Origin: an uncultured Cohaesibacter sp.
Lineage (GTDB): Bacteria > Pseudomonadota > Alphaproteobacteria > Rhizobiales > Cohaesibacteraceae
Assembly (NCBI RefSeq): GCF_963676485.1
Contig: NZ_OY781114.1
Span: 2,136,501 to 2,200,500 of the forward strand
Length of the DNA stretch: 64,000 nucleotides
Direction: 5' to 3'
Shown here piece after piece: positions 17,686-28,419 of this stretch (its first letter is position 1; the number at the start of each line of letters is the position of its first letter). The position numbers and the translations under genes are program-made. The notes beneath the pieces are model-generated. The model was not told the origin of the DNA. It ran no database searches and saw nothing but the letters and a program-made list of their open reading frames with translations.

Positions 17686-20673
17686 ATGGCACGTCAGGAC
17701 GCAAATGAAGCGTTTGCGTTATCTTCCTTCCTCTATGGAGGTAACGCGTCTTATATCGAAGATCTTTATGCCCGTTTTCAGAAAGATCCGACATCTGTAG
17801 AAGAAGAGTGGCGAGTCTTCTTCAAGGATTTGCAGGATGACAGCGGCGATATTGCCGCGAATGCGCGCGGCGCATCCTGGAAGCGAGACGACTGGCCTCC
17901 GACAGCCAATGGTGAGTTGGTATCAGCATTGGCTGGTGGCGATTTCGTCGTTGATGAGAAAAAGCTGGGCGACAAGCTGAAAAGCAAGGCGCAGGGTCAG
18001 GGTGTGGAACTGACCGATGCTGCCGTTCAGCAGGCAACGCGCGATTCCGTGCGTGCCCTCATGATGATCCGTGCCTATCGCATGCGCGGTCACTTGCATG
18101 CAGAGCTTGATCCGCTCAATCTGGCAGACGCCAAGGATCATGAAGAGCTGCATCCTTCCTCCTACGGCTTTACCGAAGCTGATTATTCCCGCAAGATTTT
18201 CATCGACCATGTTCTGGGGCTCGAATTTGCCACGATCCCGGAAATGCTCGAAATTCTGCGCCGTACCTATTGTTCTACCCTTGGTGTGGAATTCATGCAT
18301 ATTTCCGATCCGGCTGAGAAATCCTGGATTCAGGAACGCATCGAGGGTCCGGACAAGCAGATTGCCTTTACCGAAAATGGCAAGAAGGCCATTCTCTACA
18401 AGCTGGTGGAAGCGGAAGGCTTCGAGAAATTCCTCGACGTTAAATATACAGGCACCAAGCGTTTCGGCCTTGATGGTGGCGAGTCGCTCATTCCTGCGCT
18501 TGAACAGATCATCAAGCGCGGTGGTGCCATGGGCGTCAAGCAGATCGTGTTCGGCATGGCCCACCGTGGCCGGCTCAATGTTCTTAGTCAGGTGATGGGC
18601 AAACCGCATCGCGCCATCTTCCACGAATTCAAGGGCGGCTCTATCACGCCGGATAACGTGGAAGGCTCTGGTGACGTGAAATATCACCTTGGTGCGTCTT
18701 CTGACCGGTCATTTGATGACAATAATGTGCATCTGTCGCTTACGGCGAACCCGTCTCACCTTGAAATCGTGAACCCGGTTGTTCTGGGCAAGGCGCGTGC
18801 CAAGCAGGATCAGATTTCTGCAGACAATGGCAAATTCATCGAAACCACGGAAGTGGATCGTACATCGGTGTTGCCACTACTCATTCATGGCGATGCTGCC
18901 TTTGCCGGGCAGGGTGTTGTGGCCGAGTGCTTTGGACTGTCTGGCCTCAGAGGGCATCGGACCGGCGGCTCGATCCATTTCATCATCAACAACCAGATCG
19001 GCTTTACGACCTATCCGCGTTTCTCGCGTTCGTCGCCCTATCCGTCTGATCTGGCCAAGATGATCGAAGCGCCGATCTTCCACTGTAACGGGGACGATCC
19101 TGAGTCGGTTGTGTTCGCAGCCAAGATCGCAACGGAATTCCGGCAGCTGTTTGGCAAACCGGTCGTGATCGACATGTTCTGCTATCGTCGCTTCGGTCAT
19201 AACGAAGGCGATGAGCCGGCCTTTACCCAGCCGCTGATGTATAAAAAGATCCGCAAGCATCCAACCAGCCTGCAGCGTTATGCAGACCAGTTGATTGCTG
19301 AAGGGGTTATCACGCCGGACGATTTCGAGCAGATGCGTGCTGACGTGCGCAAAATGCTTGAAGAAGAGTTCGAGGCCGGTCAGAGCTTCTCGCCGAACAA
19401 GGCGGACTGGTTCGATGGCAAATGGTCCGGTCTGACGACCGCCAGCGCTGAAGATGATCGCCGCTCGGGCAATACCGGTGTTGCTGTTGAAGAATTAAGG
19501 GAAATCGGCGAAAAGCTGACAACCGTTCCTGAAGGCTTCAATGTTCATCGTACGGTTCAACGCTTCCTCAACAACCGGGCCAAGATGATGGAAACTGGTG
19601 AGGGGATTGATTGGGCAACTGCAGAATCTCTGGCCTTCGGCTCTCTGGTTCGCGAAGGCTATCCTGTGCGCTTGTCCGGTCAGGACAGTGAGCGCGGTAC
19701 ATTCTCCCAGCGTCATACGGTTCTGTATGATCAGCAGGATGAAAGCCGCTATATTCCGCTCAACCATGTTGGCAAAGGCCAGAACCGCTATGAGGTCATC
19801 AACTCGATGCTCTCGGAAGAAGCTGTTCTTGGCTTCGAGTATGGGTATTCTCTGGCCGAACCAAGTGGATTGACCATGTGGGAAGCCCAGTTTGGCGACT
19901 TTGCCAACGGCGCTCAGGTGGTGTTTGACCAGTTCCTGTCTTCTGCAGAGCGCAAATGGCTGCGTGCATCCGGTCTGGTTGTTCTGTTGCCTCATGGCTA
20001 TGAAGGGCAGGGGCCGGAGCATAGTTCCGCCCGTCTTGAACGCTATCTCCAGTCTTGCGCCGAAGATAACATTCAGGTGGCCAACTGCACCACGCCGGCC
20101 AACTATTTTCATATTCTGCGCCGTCAGGTAAGACGTAGCTTCCGTAAGCCTTTGATCCTGATGACACCCAAAAGCCTGCTGCGCCACAAGCGTGCCGTTT
20201 CCAATCTGGCCGAGCTTGGTGCTGGCAGCACATTCCATCGTGTGCTCTGGGATGATGCGGAGATCCGTCCAAATCAGGAAATCAAGCTGGTATCGGATGA
20301 CAAGATCCGTCGTGTCATTCTGTGCACCGGTAAGGTTTATTATGATCTCTATGAAGAGCGTGAAAAACGCGGCTTGAATGATGTCTATCTGATGCGCGTC
20401 GAGCAGCTCTATCCATTCCCGGCGAAGACCCTGATCAAGGAACTCGGGCGCTTCAAGCAGGCCGATATGGTCTGGTGTCAGGAAGAGCCGAAGAACCAGG
20501 GCTCATGGACCTTCATCGAGCCTTATATGGAATGGGTTCTCAACCAGATTGATGCGAGTGTCAAACGGCCGGCCTATGTAGGGCGTCCGGCATCCGCAGC
20601 GACAGCTACCGGTCTGATGAGCAGGCATTTGAACCAGCTCAAGGCCTTTCTTGATGATGCGTTTGCCGAGTAA
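17686..20673 (+). CDS. sucA: 2-oxoglutarate dehydrogenase E1 component
   Basis: 995 residues from ATG 17686. An upstream in-frame start at 17599 runs through the sucD-sucA hairpin and is rejected. The N-terminal helix carries the family pattern FLYGGNASYIEDLYARFQ. The ThDP domain has FGMAHRGRLNVL, and the E1 signatures HGDAAFAGQGVVAEC and HNEGDEPAFTQP follow. The C-terminal transketolase-like domain has LPHGYEGQGPEHSSARLERYLQ. It decarboxylates 2-oxoglutarate and passes succinyl to the lipoyl group of SucB. Confidence 0.96.
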   Translation: MARQDANEAFALSSFLYGGNASYIEDLYARFQKDPTSVEEEWRVFFKDLQDDSGDIAANARGASWKRDDWPPTANGELVSALAGGDFVVDEKKLGDKLKSKAQGQGVELTDAAVQQATRDSVRALMMIRAYRMRGHLHAELDPLNLADAKDHEELHPSSYGFTEADYSRKIFIDHVLGLEFATIPEMLEILRRTYCSTLGVEFMHISDPAEKSWIQERIEGPDKQIAFTENGKKAILYKLVEAEGFEKFLDVKYTGTKRFGLDGGESLIPALEQIIKRGGAMGVKQIVFGMAHRGRLNVLSQVMGKPHRAIFHEFKGGSITPDNVEGSGDVKYHLGASSDRSFDDNNVHLSLTANPSHLEIVNPVVLGKARAKQDQISADNGKFIETTEVDRTSVLPLLIHGDAAFAGQGVVAECFGLSGLRGHRTGGSIHFIINNQIGFTTYPRFSRSSPYPSDLAKMIEAPIFHCNGDDPESVVFAAKIATEFRQLFGKPVVIDMFCYRRFGHNEGDEPAFTQPLMYKKIRKHPTSLQRYADQLIAEGVITPDDFEQMRADVRKMLEEEFEAGQSFSPNKADWFDGKWSGLTTASAEDDRRSGNTGVAVEELREIGEKLTTVPEGFNVHRTVQRFLNNRAKMMETGEGIDWATAESLAFGSLVREGYPVRLSGQDSERGTFSQRHTVLYDQQDESRYIPLNHVGKGQNRYEVINSMLSEEAVLGFEYGYSLAEPSGLTMWEAQFGDFANGAQVVFDQFLSSAERKWLRASGLVVLLPHGYEGQGPEHSSARLERYLQSCAEDNIQVANCTTPANYFHILRRQVRRSFRKPLILMTPKSLLRHKRAVSNLAELGAGSTFHRVLWDDAEIRPNQEIKLVSDDKIRRVILCTGKVYYDLYEEREKRGLNDVYLMRVEQLYPFPAKTLIKELGRFKQADMVWCQEEPKNQGSWTFIEPYMEWVLNQIDASVKRPAYVGRPASAATATGLMSRHLNQLKAFLDDAFAE

Positions 20674-20708
20674 CGGCTGAACCAAATAAATAAGTGTGAG
20701 AAAACCAA

Positions 20709-21938
20709 ATGGCTACGGAAATCAAAGTCCCTACACTGGGCGAATCTGTGACCGAAGCAACGATCGGTCAATGGTTCAAGGCAACTGGTGATGCGGTTCA
20801 AGCCGATGAGCCGCTCGTAGAACTTGAAACCGACAAGGTGACCATCGAGGTGCCTGCGCCGGTTTCCGGTACCATGGGCGATATTGTTGCTCCGGAAGGG
20901 GAGACCGTTGAAGTTGGCGCGCTGCTGGCGATGCTGCTTGAAGGGGAAGGCGCAGCTGCGGCTCCGGCTCCCAAGAAAGAAGAAGCCAAGAAAGAGCCTG
21001 CCGCTGCGGCTGCTCCTGCGGCTTCAAGCGCTGCGCCGACCTCCATGCCTCCGGCTCCGAGCGCTGCCAAGATGATGACAGAGCAGAAGGTTGATCCGGC
21101 GTCCGTTTCCGGCACCGGTGTGCGCGGTCAGGTGCTCAAGGGCGATGTGATCAATGCGATTGCTGGTGGTGTAATCGCTCCTGCCGGTTCTGCGCCTCAG
21201 CCTGCGGCAAAGCGTCCGGCTTCTGCGCCAGACGATGCTGCCCGTGAAGAACGCGTCCGTATGACCAAGCTGCGTCAGACCATCGCGCGCCGCTTGAAGG
21301 ATGCTCAGAACACGGCCGCCATGCTGACCACATTCAACGATGTGGACATGTCTGCCGTCATGGGTATGCGCAAGCAGTATAAGGATCTGTTCGAGAAGAA
21401 ACACGGTGTTCGCCTCGGCTTCATGGGCTTCTTTGCCAAGGCGATCTGTAAGGCTCTGGAAGAAATTCCTGCCGTCAATGCAGAAATTGATGGCACGGAT
21501 CTGGTCTACAAGCATTTTGTTCATCTCGGGGTTGCCGTGGGCTCTCCGCGCGGTCTGGTGGTCCCTGTTTTGCGAGATGCCGATCAGAAATCGCTCTCCG
21601 AGATCGAAAAGGAAATTTCAGACTTTGGGCGCCGTGCCCGCGATGGCCAGCTGACCATTGAGGAAATGCAGGGTGGTACCTTCACTGTTTCCAACGGCGG
21701 TGTTTATGGGTCCATGATGTCCACGCCGATCCTCAATGCGCCGCAGTCCGGTATTCTGGGCATGCATCGCATCGAAGAACGCCCTGTGGTGCGCAATGGC
21801 GAGATTGTTATCCGTCCGATGATGTATCTGGCATTGTCCTATGATCACCGCGTTGTGGATGGCAAGGAAGCCGTGACTTTCCTTGTGCGCATCAAGGAAA
21901 GCCTTGAAGATCCTCAGCGTCTGGTTATGGATATCTGA
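20709..21938 (+). CDS. sucB: Dihydrolipoyllysine succinyltransferase (E2 of 2-oxoglutarate dehydrogenase)
   Basis: 409 residues with one lipoyl domain; the lipoylated lysine is K43 in ETDKVTIE. An Ala/Pro/Lys-rich linker (about 80-110) leads to the peripheral subunit-binding domain at about 115-150 ([11 protein letters not shown]). The C-terminal acyltransferase domain carries [11 protein letters not shown] with the catalytic H and D. It follows sucA by 35 bp and forms the core of the 2-oxoglutarate dehydrogenase complex. Confidence 0.97.
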   Translation: MATEIKVPTLGESVTEATIGQWFKATGDAVQADEPLVELETDKVTIEVPAPVSGTMGDIVAPEGETVEVGALLAMLLEGEGAAAAPAPKKEEAKKEPAAAAAPAASSAAPTSMPPAPSAAKMMTEQKVDPASVSGTGVRGQVLKGDVINAIAGGVIAPAGSAPQPAAKRPASAPDDAAREERVRMTKLRQTIARRLKDAQNTAAMLTTFNDVDMSAVMGMRKQYKDLFEKKHGVRLGFMGFFAKAICKALEEIPAVNAEIDGTDLVYKHFVHLGVAVGSPRGLVVPVLRDADQKSLSEIEKEISDFGRRARDGQLTIEEMQGGTFTVSNGGVYGSMMSTPILNAPQSGILGMHRIEERPVVRNGEIVIRPMMYLALSYDHRVVDGKEAVTFLVRIKESLEDPQRLVMDI

Positions 21939-22040
21939 TTTGACAATTTAGGAAACGGGGCCAGTGTGCCCCGTTTTTGATATTTGAGTTTGGTTTTTGC
22001 CAACGCTCCATCAATCCAGCATTCTTCAGGAGTGAATGAA

Positions 22041-23441
22041 ATGTCTTATGATATGGTCGTGATCGGTACCGGCCCTGGCGGATATGTTTGCGCGATTCGT
22101 GCCGCGCAATTGGGCATGAAGGTGGCTGTGGTCGAAAAGCGCAGCACACATGGTGGTACATGCCTGAATGTCGGCTGTATCCCTTCCAAAGCCCTGCTGC
22201 ATGCCTCGGAGTTGTTTGAAGAAGCTGGCCATGATTTTGCCAATATGGGTATCAAGGTCGGCAAGCCGTCTCTCGATTTGAACGCTATGATGGGCCACAA
22301 GCAAGCCGTGATTGATGGCAATGTTGGCGGTGTCGATTTCCTGTTCAAGAAAAACAAGATCGATGTTTTCCATGGCGCAGGCAAGATCCTTGCTGCGGGC
22401 AAAGTGGAAGTCACGCCGGAAGCCGGTGATGTACAAACCTTGGAATCCAAGGCCATCGTGATTGCAACCGGTTCTGATGTTGCGCCGCTGCCGGGTGTCG
22501 AGATTGACGAAAAGCATGTCGTCTCCTCCACTGGCGCGTTGGAACTGGACAAGGTTCCGGGCAAGTTGATCGTGGTCGGGGCTGGCGTTATCGGTCTGGA
22601 GCTTGGTTCTGTCTGGCGTCGGCTTGGTTCGGACGTCACTGTGGTGGAGTTTCTTGATCGCATCCTGCCGGGTATGGATGGCGAAGTGGTCAAGAATGCC
22701 CAGCGCATCTTCAAGAAACAGGGCTTTGATTTCAAGCTGGGCACCAAGGTGACCGGTGTTGAAAAGCACAAGAAGGGCGTCAAGGTAACCCTTGAGCCAG
22801 CCAAGGGCGGGGATGCTTCGGAACTTGAAGCCGACATCGTTCTGGTGGCAATCGGGCGCCGTCCTTATACCGAAGGCTTGGGCCTTGAAGAAGTGGGCGT
22901 TGTTTTGGATGAGCGTGGCCGCGTTGCAACCGACGGGCATTTCAAGACCAATGTGGACGGCATTTACGCCATTGGTGATGTGATCGCCGGACCGATGCTT
23001 GCCCATAAGGCTGAAGATGATGGCGTTGCGCTGGCTGAAACCTTGGCCGGACAGGCCGGGCATGTGGACTATAATCTTGTTCCGGGCGTTGTTTATACGA
23101 TGCCGGAGATTGCCGTTCTCGGCCAGACCGAAGAGCAGCTCAAGGAAGCCGGTATCGCCTATAATGTCGGCAAGTTCCCCTTCACGGCCAACGGACGCGC
23201 CAAGGCACAGCGCCATACGGACGGTTTCGTCAAGATTTTGGCAGACAAGACCTCCGACAAGGTTCTGGGCGTGCATATGATCGGTGCCGGTGTCGGCGAA
23301 ATGATCCACGAAGCCTCTGTTCTGATGGCCTTCTCAGGATCGGCTGAAGATCTGGCTCGCACCATTCATGCGCATCCGACCCTGTCCGAAGCTGTCAAGG
23401 AAGCCGCATTGGCGGTTGATAAACGCCCGATCCATATGTGA
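22041..23441 (+). CDS. lpd: Dihydrolipoyl dehydrogenase (E3)
   Basis: 466 residues from ATG 22041, which has CAGGAG upstream; an in-frame start at 21984 is less likely. The FAD motif GTGPGGY is at 9-15 and the redox disulfide is C41/C46 in GGTCLNVGCIPSK. The NAD domain has VVGAGVIGLELGSV, and the C-terminal active-site segment is HAHPTLSEAVKEAA. It reoxidises the lipoyl group of SucB. Last gene of the cluster, with a strong terminator 40 bp after it. Confidence 0.96.
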   Translation: MSYDMVVIGTGPGGYVCAIRAAQLGMKVAVVEKRSTHGGTCLNVGCIPSKALLHASELFEEAGHDFANMGIKVGKPSLDLNAMMGHKQAVIDGNVGGVDFLFKKNKIDVFHGAGKILAAGKVEVTPEAGDVQTLESKAIVIATGSDVAPLPGVEIDEKHVVSSTGALELDKVPGKLIVVGAGVIGLELGSVWRRLGSDVTVVEFLDRILPGMDGEVVKNAQRIFKKQGFDFKLGTKVTGVEKHKKGVKVTLEPAKGGDASELEADIVLVAIGRRPYTEGLGLEEVGVVLDERGRVATDGHFKTNVDGIYAIGDVIAGPMLAHKAEDDGVALAETLAGQAGHVDYNLVPGVVYTMPEIAVLGQTEEQLKEAGIAYNVGKFPFTANGRAKAQRHTDGFVKILADKTSDKVLGVHMIGAGVGEMIHEASVLMAFSGSAEDLARTIHAHPTLSEAVKEAALAVDKRPIHM

Positions 23442-23480
23442 TCGCCCGGCCAAAGCCGTAGACATAATTCATAAAATCAC

Positions 23481-23514
23481 AAAAAGGCCGCTCTGAATCA
23501 GGGCGGCCTTTTTG
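23481..23514. terminator. Bidirectional terminator between lpd and the secreted-protein gene
   Basis: AAAAAGGCCGC at 23481-23491 pairs with GCGGCCTTTTT at 23503-23513. The A/T tracts on both sides allow it to work for lpd on the plus strand and for the convergent minus-strand gene at 23564. Confidence 0.9.
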
Positions 23515-23563
23515 TTGATCCAAGATATGAGAATCTTTGCGCATCTTGCGCGAACCCGACTCA

Positions 23564-23974
23564 CTATTTGCGCCAGAGAACAAATGAGCGCGTGGTATTG
23601 GATTTACGCGAATCATGGAAATCGTCATAGACAGTGGCATCCATGCGTTTGCCATTGATGGACACGGTGACTGTGCGCCTTGCGAAAAAGGTATTGTAGC
23701 TGACCGTCAGGCTGGTCGAACTGCTTTGATGGGCAATAGAGCGCCCCCATGTGCAATCGCGCGGTGCGCATGCGGTATAGGCCTTCACCTGGATATGGGG
23801 AACGGTGCGTGTGTTGCAGATTTCCTTGATCTCGAGTTTGGTGAGATCATAGCGATGACCGGCAAATGGATTTTCCCAAGTCCCAAGGGTTTGTGTATCG
23901 ACACATTCACCAGCCTGAGCAAAGCTCGAAGCGAATAGACTCAGTAAAAATACTAAAGCGGCGCGATATACCAT
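23564..23974 (-). CDS. Small secreted protein of unknown function
   Basis: 136 residues starting at ATG 23974 behind a repeated GGAGGAGGAG ribosome binding site. A signal peptide is clear, with probable cleavage after AQA at 19-21. The mature part has four cysteines (C24, C53, C69, C74), fitting two disulfides, and a TACAPRDCTWGR segment. No known family was recognised with confidence. It should be periplasmic or secreted. It stands alone between lpd and xerC. Confidence 0.7.
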   Translation of the reverse strand: MVYRAALVFLLSLFASSFAQAGECVDTQTLGTWENPFAGHRYDLTKLEIKEICNTRTVPHIQVKAYTACAPRDCTWGRSIAHQSSSTSLTVSYNTFFARRTVTVSINGKRMDATVYDDFHDSRKSNTTRSFVLWRK

Positions 23975-24209
23975 TTGGCTCCTCCTCCGATATATCGTTT
24001 GATTGCCAAAACAGGTAGTTACTCCACTTTGAGTAACGCCTTTTGTAAAGTATAGACCAAATGTGTTACGTCGATATTAAGAAAAATAATAGAAAATTAA
24101 TTCTAAGTCGTATTTGATTTGTTGAATTTGAGTTTATCTACTGTGGTCATTGTATGAAAGAGCATTGCAATTTTGACTGGCGGAATATTGTTTTACTAGG
24201 ATTGATGCA

Positions 24210-25208
24210 TTAGGAACGCGGATGCGCCTTTTGATAGATTTGCATCAGCTCCGACATTTCCACCTCAGTATAGGCTTGCGTCGTTGAAAGGCTGGCATGG
24301 CCGAGCAGCTCCTGAATGGTTCGCAGGTCGCCGCCGTTGGCCAATAGATGCGTGGCAAAGGAATGGCGAAGGGCGTGCGGTGTGGCGCTGTCTGGCAGGC
24401 CAAGCGCTCCTCGCATGGAGGCGATGGTTTTTTGCACGATGCGCGGGTTGAGAACGCCTCCGCGTACGCCTCTGAAAAGGGCTTCATCGGATTCCAACTC
24501 GAAGGGGCAAAGGGAGATATAGTGTTGCAGAGCAGATTGCACGACGGGCAACACCGGTAGCCTTCGTTGTTTGCCACCCTTGCCCGTTATGGTCATGGCG
24601 TCCTGCCCGGGCAGCGGTGCGGTGCTTGGCGTTAGCGACAGAGCCTCTGAAATGCGAAGACCAACAGCATAGAGCAGAAGCATGATGGCGCTGTCTCGGG
24701 CGGTTACCCATGGTTCGTCCGAGAGTGACTGGTTCGGATCCACCAGCTGGCTTGCCTTTTCTGCGCTGAGAGGTTTGGGTAGTGAGCGGGAATATTTGGG
24801 CGTCTGGATGGCTTTGAATGGCGCGCTGGAAGCCAGCCCCCGCTCTTCCAGATAACTGACAAAAGAACGGATGCCAGCCATGCTACGTGCCAACGAGCGT
24901 GAGCCTGTGCCCTGCCGCCGCCGCTCGGCCATATAGGCGCGGACATCCGCTGGCCTCAGGCCAGGAAAATGCGGCAGGTCCGAGACTTCACCCATATGCC
25001 GGGTGAGGAAGGAAAAAAACTGATCCAGATCACGATCATAGGCTTCAAGCGTTGCGGGCGAGAGGCGACGTTCGCTTCCAAGGCTCTTGAGCCAACGTGC
25101 TTGATTCTGGCGCAAGGCAGGGGTTGCGATGATGAGTGGTGCATCGCTGTTGACCTGTTTTCTGGTCTGCTTTTTGACCTGATCTCTTGGCATGGCGCAG
25201 TGTCTCAT
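24210..25208 (-). CDS. xerC: Tyrosine recombinase XerC
   Basis: Up to 332 residues; the start may be the ATG at 25208 or 25193. An N-terminal SAM-like core-binding domain (TLEAYDRDLDQFFSFL, RSMAGIRSFVSYLEERG) precedes the catalytic domain. The full catalytic set is visible: R185 in VGLRISEAL, K210 in TGKGGKQRRLP, H278 and R281 in HALRHSFATHLL, H304 in LLGHAS, and Y313. With XerD it resolves chromosome dimers at dif. Conserved housekeeping genes flank it and nothing suggests a mobile element here. Confidence 0.9.
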   Translation of the reverse strand: MRHCAMPRDQVKKQTRKQVNSDAPLIIATPALRQNQARWLKSLGSERRLSPATLEAYDRDLDQFFSFLTRHMGEVSDLPHFPGLRPADVRAYMAERRRQGTGSRSLARSMAGIRSFVSYLEERGLASSAPFKAIQTPKYSRSLPKPLSAEKASQLVDPNQSLSDEPWVTARDSAIMLLLYAVGLRISEALSLTPSTAPLPGQDAMTITGKGGKQRRLPVLPVVQSALQHYISLCPFELESDEALFRGVRGGVLNPRIVQKTIASMRGALGLPDSATPHALRHSFATHLLANGGDLRTIQELLGHASLSTTQAYTEVEMSELMQIYQKAHPRS

Positions 25209-25257
25209 TCTGTCTGGCCCGAAGCGAAAGAGGCATCAGGCACGGCGCAGCGAGAAT

Positions 25258-25295
25258 CAAAAATCCCCGGTGCTGGTGGTCTCAGCATCGGGGAT
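25258..25295 (-). terminator. Intrinsic terminator of the transaldolase gene
   Basis: On the minus strand ATCCCCGATGCTG and CAGCACCGGGGAT form a 13-bp stem (one GU) followed by TTTTTG. It lies 54 bp after the transaldolase stop. Confidence 0.92.
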
Positions 25296-25348
25296 AAAAT
25301 TTACGCAAGCTTTAAGGCAGATTTGGGTCCGCCTTCATCCACTGTTGA

Positions 25349-26002
25349 TTACAGGATGGACTGACCGGTGGTTGCCCAGTCTTTCATGAAGGCTTCGATG
25401 CCTTTGTCGGTCAGGGCATGGTTTGCAAGACCCTTGATCACTGCTGGCGGAATGGTTGCCACATCGGCACCAGCAAGCGCACATTCCTTGACATGGTTGG
25501 CATTGCGGATAGACGCTGCCAGAATTTCGGTTTCGAAACCGTAATTGTCATAGATGGTGCGGATGTCTTCAATCAGTTCCATGCCGTCGATGTTCAGATC
25601 ATCAAGACGACCGATGAACGGGGAAATGAAGGTAGCGCCAGCTTTTGCTGCCAGAAGGGCCTGGTTCGCCGAGAAGCACAGGGTTACGTTGACCATGTGG
25701 CCTTCGTCGGTCAGGGCTTTACAGGTTTTCAGACCGTCGATGGTCAGGGGAACCTTGATGGCAATGTTGTTGGCGATCTTGAGAAGCTCTTTGGCTTCTG
25801 CCAGCATCTGGGTGGTTTCCAGAGCTGTAACTTCAGCAGAAACCGGACCGTCAGTGATTTCGCAGATCTCTGCAATGACTTCTTTGAAGTCGCGCCCGGA
25901 TTTCACGATCAGGGATGGGTTTGTGGTAACACCGTCGATCAGGCCTGTAGACGCCAGTTCGCGGATATCTTTGGTTTCGGCAGTATCGACGAAGAATTTC
26001 AT
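25349..26002 (-). CDS. tal: Transaldolase (TalC/fructose-6-phosphate aldolase-like, short form)
   Basis: 217 residues from ATG 26002, which begins MKFFVDTAE as in this subfamily; a longer frame from 26098 is not needed. The Schiff-base lysine is K83 in [17 protein letters not shown] at 26-32 and the later [10 protein letters not shown] are also typical. It belongs to the short TalC/FSA-type transaldolases, used in the pentose phosphate pathway by bacteria that lack the long TalB. It is divergent from priA, so both promoters lie in 26003-26166. Confidence 0.9.
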   Translation of the reverse strand: MKFFVDTAETKDIRELASTGLIDGVTTNPSLIVKSGRDFKEVIAEICEITDGPVSAEVTALETTQMLAEAKELLKIANNIAIKVPLTIDGLKTCKALTDEGHMVNVTLCFSANQALLAAKAGATFISPFIGRLDDLNIDGMELIEDIRTIYDNYGFETEILAASIRNANHVKECALAGADVATIPPAVIKGLANHALTDKGIEAFMKDWATTGQSIL

Positions 26003-26166
26003 TGTCTTTCGTGCTCCGTTTCCGTTAGCCATGCATGCGCGACTACCAGATTGGAAATCGCGGGCGGGGTACGATATGTTCAATAAACCATAGTACACGG
26101 ATCGTCAGCCCACCTCTAAGGCGAAATCAATTTATTTGCTTCCTTCGTAAAGGAAAAGGGATCATC

Positions 26167-28383
26167 TTGTCGTCAAAGCGTCAAATTGTGTCAGTTCTCG
26201 TCCCGGTTTATGTGGATAGTTGCTACAGCTATCGGGTCCCTGCCGATTCGCCTTCTTTGTTTGGCGAGCAAGAGGGGGCGGGATTTGCAGAAGGGCTTGA
26301 GCCCGGACAGCTGGTCAGGGTGCCTCTCGGTCCACGGTCTGTGCTGGGTGTGGTGTGGGATGACCCGAGCGAATTCTCCGATGAAGCGCGGCTAAAGGAT
26401 ATTCAGGAGGTTTATCACGGGGTTCGGCTGTCTGAAGATTTCCGCAAATTCGTTGACTGGATTGCACAATATACGCTGGCCCAGCGAGGCATGGTGCTGC
26501 GCATGGTTTTGCGCGGGGAGGATGCGCTGTTGCCGCCAAAGCCGGTTTCTGCGCTGAGATTAACGGGGGATGCACCCGAGCGCATGACCAAGGCGCGGGC
26601 GCGGGTTCTGGAAACCATGGAGAATGGGCTTGCAGAAACCAAGGCTGCCATCGCGGAGCGGGCCGGTGTGTCGGCATCAGTGGTCGACGGGTTGGTCAAG
26701 AGCGGGACGCTTTCTCAATGCCTGTTACCGCCCCCGGCCCTGATGGAGCTGCCGCAGGCCGATTTTGCGCCGCCCGCCTTGTCCGACCTTCAGGCTGAAG
26801 CGGCCGAAGAGATTCGCAAGATTGTTGAAGCGCAGGCCTTCGAAGTCATCCTGCTGGACGGGGTGACCGGCTCGGGCAAGACCGAGGTCTATTTCGAGGC
26901 TGTTGCAGAGGCTCTCAGGCAGGGGAAGCAGATCCTGATTCTTGTGCCGGAAATTGCCCTCACGGATGCATTTTTGCACCGGTTTGAAAGCCGATTCGGT
27001 GTGCGTCCGGGGGAATGGCACTCCGGACAGGCGCAGCGTTACAAGAATCTGGTTTGGCGCGGGGTTGCCACTGGCGAAGTGCAGGTCGTGGTAGGGGCAC
27101 GGTCTTCCCTGATGCTGCCTTTTCGTGATCTGGGGCTTATCGTGGTCGATGAAGAGCATGATGGGGCCTACAAGCAGGAGGACCGTGTCATTTATAATGC
27201 GCGGGACATGTCGGTGGTGCGCGGTCATCTTTCCGGCTTTCCCGTGATTCTGGCCAGCGCTACACCTTCGGTGGAGAGCCGAAACAATGCTGATCAGGGG
27301 CGCTACAAGCATATTTGTTTGCCCAGCCGCTATGGCGGACAGTCGATGCCGGATATTTCCTTGATCGACATGCGTGTCAATCCGCCAGAGAAAGGCAGCT
27401 GGCTGTCTCCGATTCTGATTGATGCGGTCAATGAAACCATCGAGGCGGGGCAGCAAAGCCTGTTGTTCCTCAACCGCCGCGGCTATGCGCCGCTGACCTT
27501 GTGCCGCACCTGCGGGCATCGCTTCCAATGTCCCAACTGTTCCACATGGCTGGTGGAGCATCGCTTCCGCAAGCAGCTGGTCTGTCATCATTGCGGCCAT
27601 TCAGAGCCCGTGCCGCCCGCTTGCCCGCAATGTGGTGACGAGCATAGCCTTGTGGCATGTGGGCCTGGTGTCGAGCGGATTGCCGAAGAGGCGGCAAGCC
27701 GGTGGCCGGATCACAAGATTGTTATTCTCTCCAGCGATCTCATTCACGGGGTGCAACAATTGCGGGCCGAGCTTGATCTGATCGCCTCCGGAGAGGCGGA
27801 CATTGTTATCGGCACACAGCTGGTTGCCAAGGGGCATAACTTTCCTGCAATGACGTTGGTCGGGGTGATCGACGCCGACCTGGGGCTAGCGCACGGCGAT
27901 CTCAGGGCCGGTGAAAAGGTTTTCCAGACATTGGCACAAGTAACAGGGCGGGCCGGTCGTGTGCAGGGGCAGGGGCGTGGCCTGCTGCAGAGCTATGTGC
28001 CTGATCATCCTGTTATTGCTGCGCTTGCGAAAGGCGAGCGGGAAGAGTTTTACACATATGAGTTGGACCAACGTCGCAAGGCCGCTATGCCGCCTTTCGG
28101 GCGATTGGCCGCCGTGATTCTGTCTTCCGAGCATCGCGAGGCCGCTTTAGCCTATGGTCGCGAGATGGTCAGGGCCGTGCCTCACGAAGAGGGCGTGCGG
28201 GTTCTGGGCCCTGCTGAAGCGCCGATTTCCGTGCTTCGCGGGCGTTTCCGCTTTAGACTTTTGGTTATGGCTCCACGCTCGTTTCCGCTGTCGCAATGGC
28301 TGCGCCGGTGGCTTGCACAAAGCCCTAAAATCGCAGGATCTTTACGTATTCAGATTGACGTGGATCCGGTTTCTTTCGTGTAA
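26167..28383 (+). CDS. priA: Primosomal protein N' (replication restart helicase PriA)
   Basis: 738 residues from TTG 26167, with AAGGGA five bases upstream; the frame stays open further upstream to 26035 but overlaps the divergent promoter region. Walker A is GVTGSGKTEVYFE and the DEAH-type box is VVDEEHDGAYKQ. Eight cysteines in CRTC, CPNC, CHHC and CPQC pairs bind two zinc ions in the insertion typical of PriA. The helicase C domain has GRAGRVQGQGRG. It restarts stalled replication forks. It precedes the atp operon, as is common in Hyphomicrobiales. Confidence 0.93.
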   Translation: MSSKRQIVSVLVPVYVDSCYSYRVPADSPSLFGEQEGAGFAEGLEPGQLVRVPLGPRSVLGVVWDDPSEFSDEARLKDIQEVYHGVRLSEDFRKFVDWIAQYTLAQRGMVLRMVLRGEDALLPPKPVSALRLTGDAPERMTKARARVLETMENGLAETKAAIAERAGVSASVVDGLVKSGTLSQCLLPPPALMELPQADFAPPALSDLQAEAAEEIRKIVEAQAFEVILLDGVTGSGKTEVYFEAVAEALRQGKQILILVPEIALTDAFLHRFESRFGVRPGEWHSGQAQRYKNLVWRGVATGEVQVVVGARSSLMLPFRDLGLIVVDEEHDGAYKQEDRVIYNARDMSVVRGHLSGFPVILASATPSVESRNNADQGRYKHICLPSRYGGQSMPDISLIDMRVNPPEKGSWLSPILIDAVNETIEAGQQSLLFLNRRGYAPLTLCRTCGHRFQCPNCSTWLVEHRFRKQLVCHHCGHSEPVPPACPQCGDEHSLVACGPGVERIAEEAASRWPDHKIVILSSDLIHGVQQLRAELDLIASGEADIVIGTQLVAKGHNFPAMTLVGVIDADLGLAHGDLRAGEKVFQTLAQVTGRAGRVQGQGRGLLQSYVPDHPVIAALAKGEREEFYTYELDQRRKAAMPPFGRLAAVILSSEHREAALAYGREMVRAVPHEEGVRVLGPAEAPISVLRGRFRFRLLVMAPRSFPLSQWLRRWLAQSPKIAGSLRIQIDVDPVSFV

Positions 28384-28419
28384 TCTTTTTGCTTATGCGA
28401 AGGGATGAAACTGTGTAGA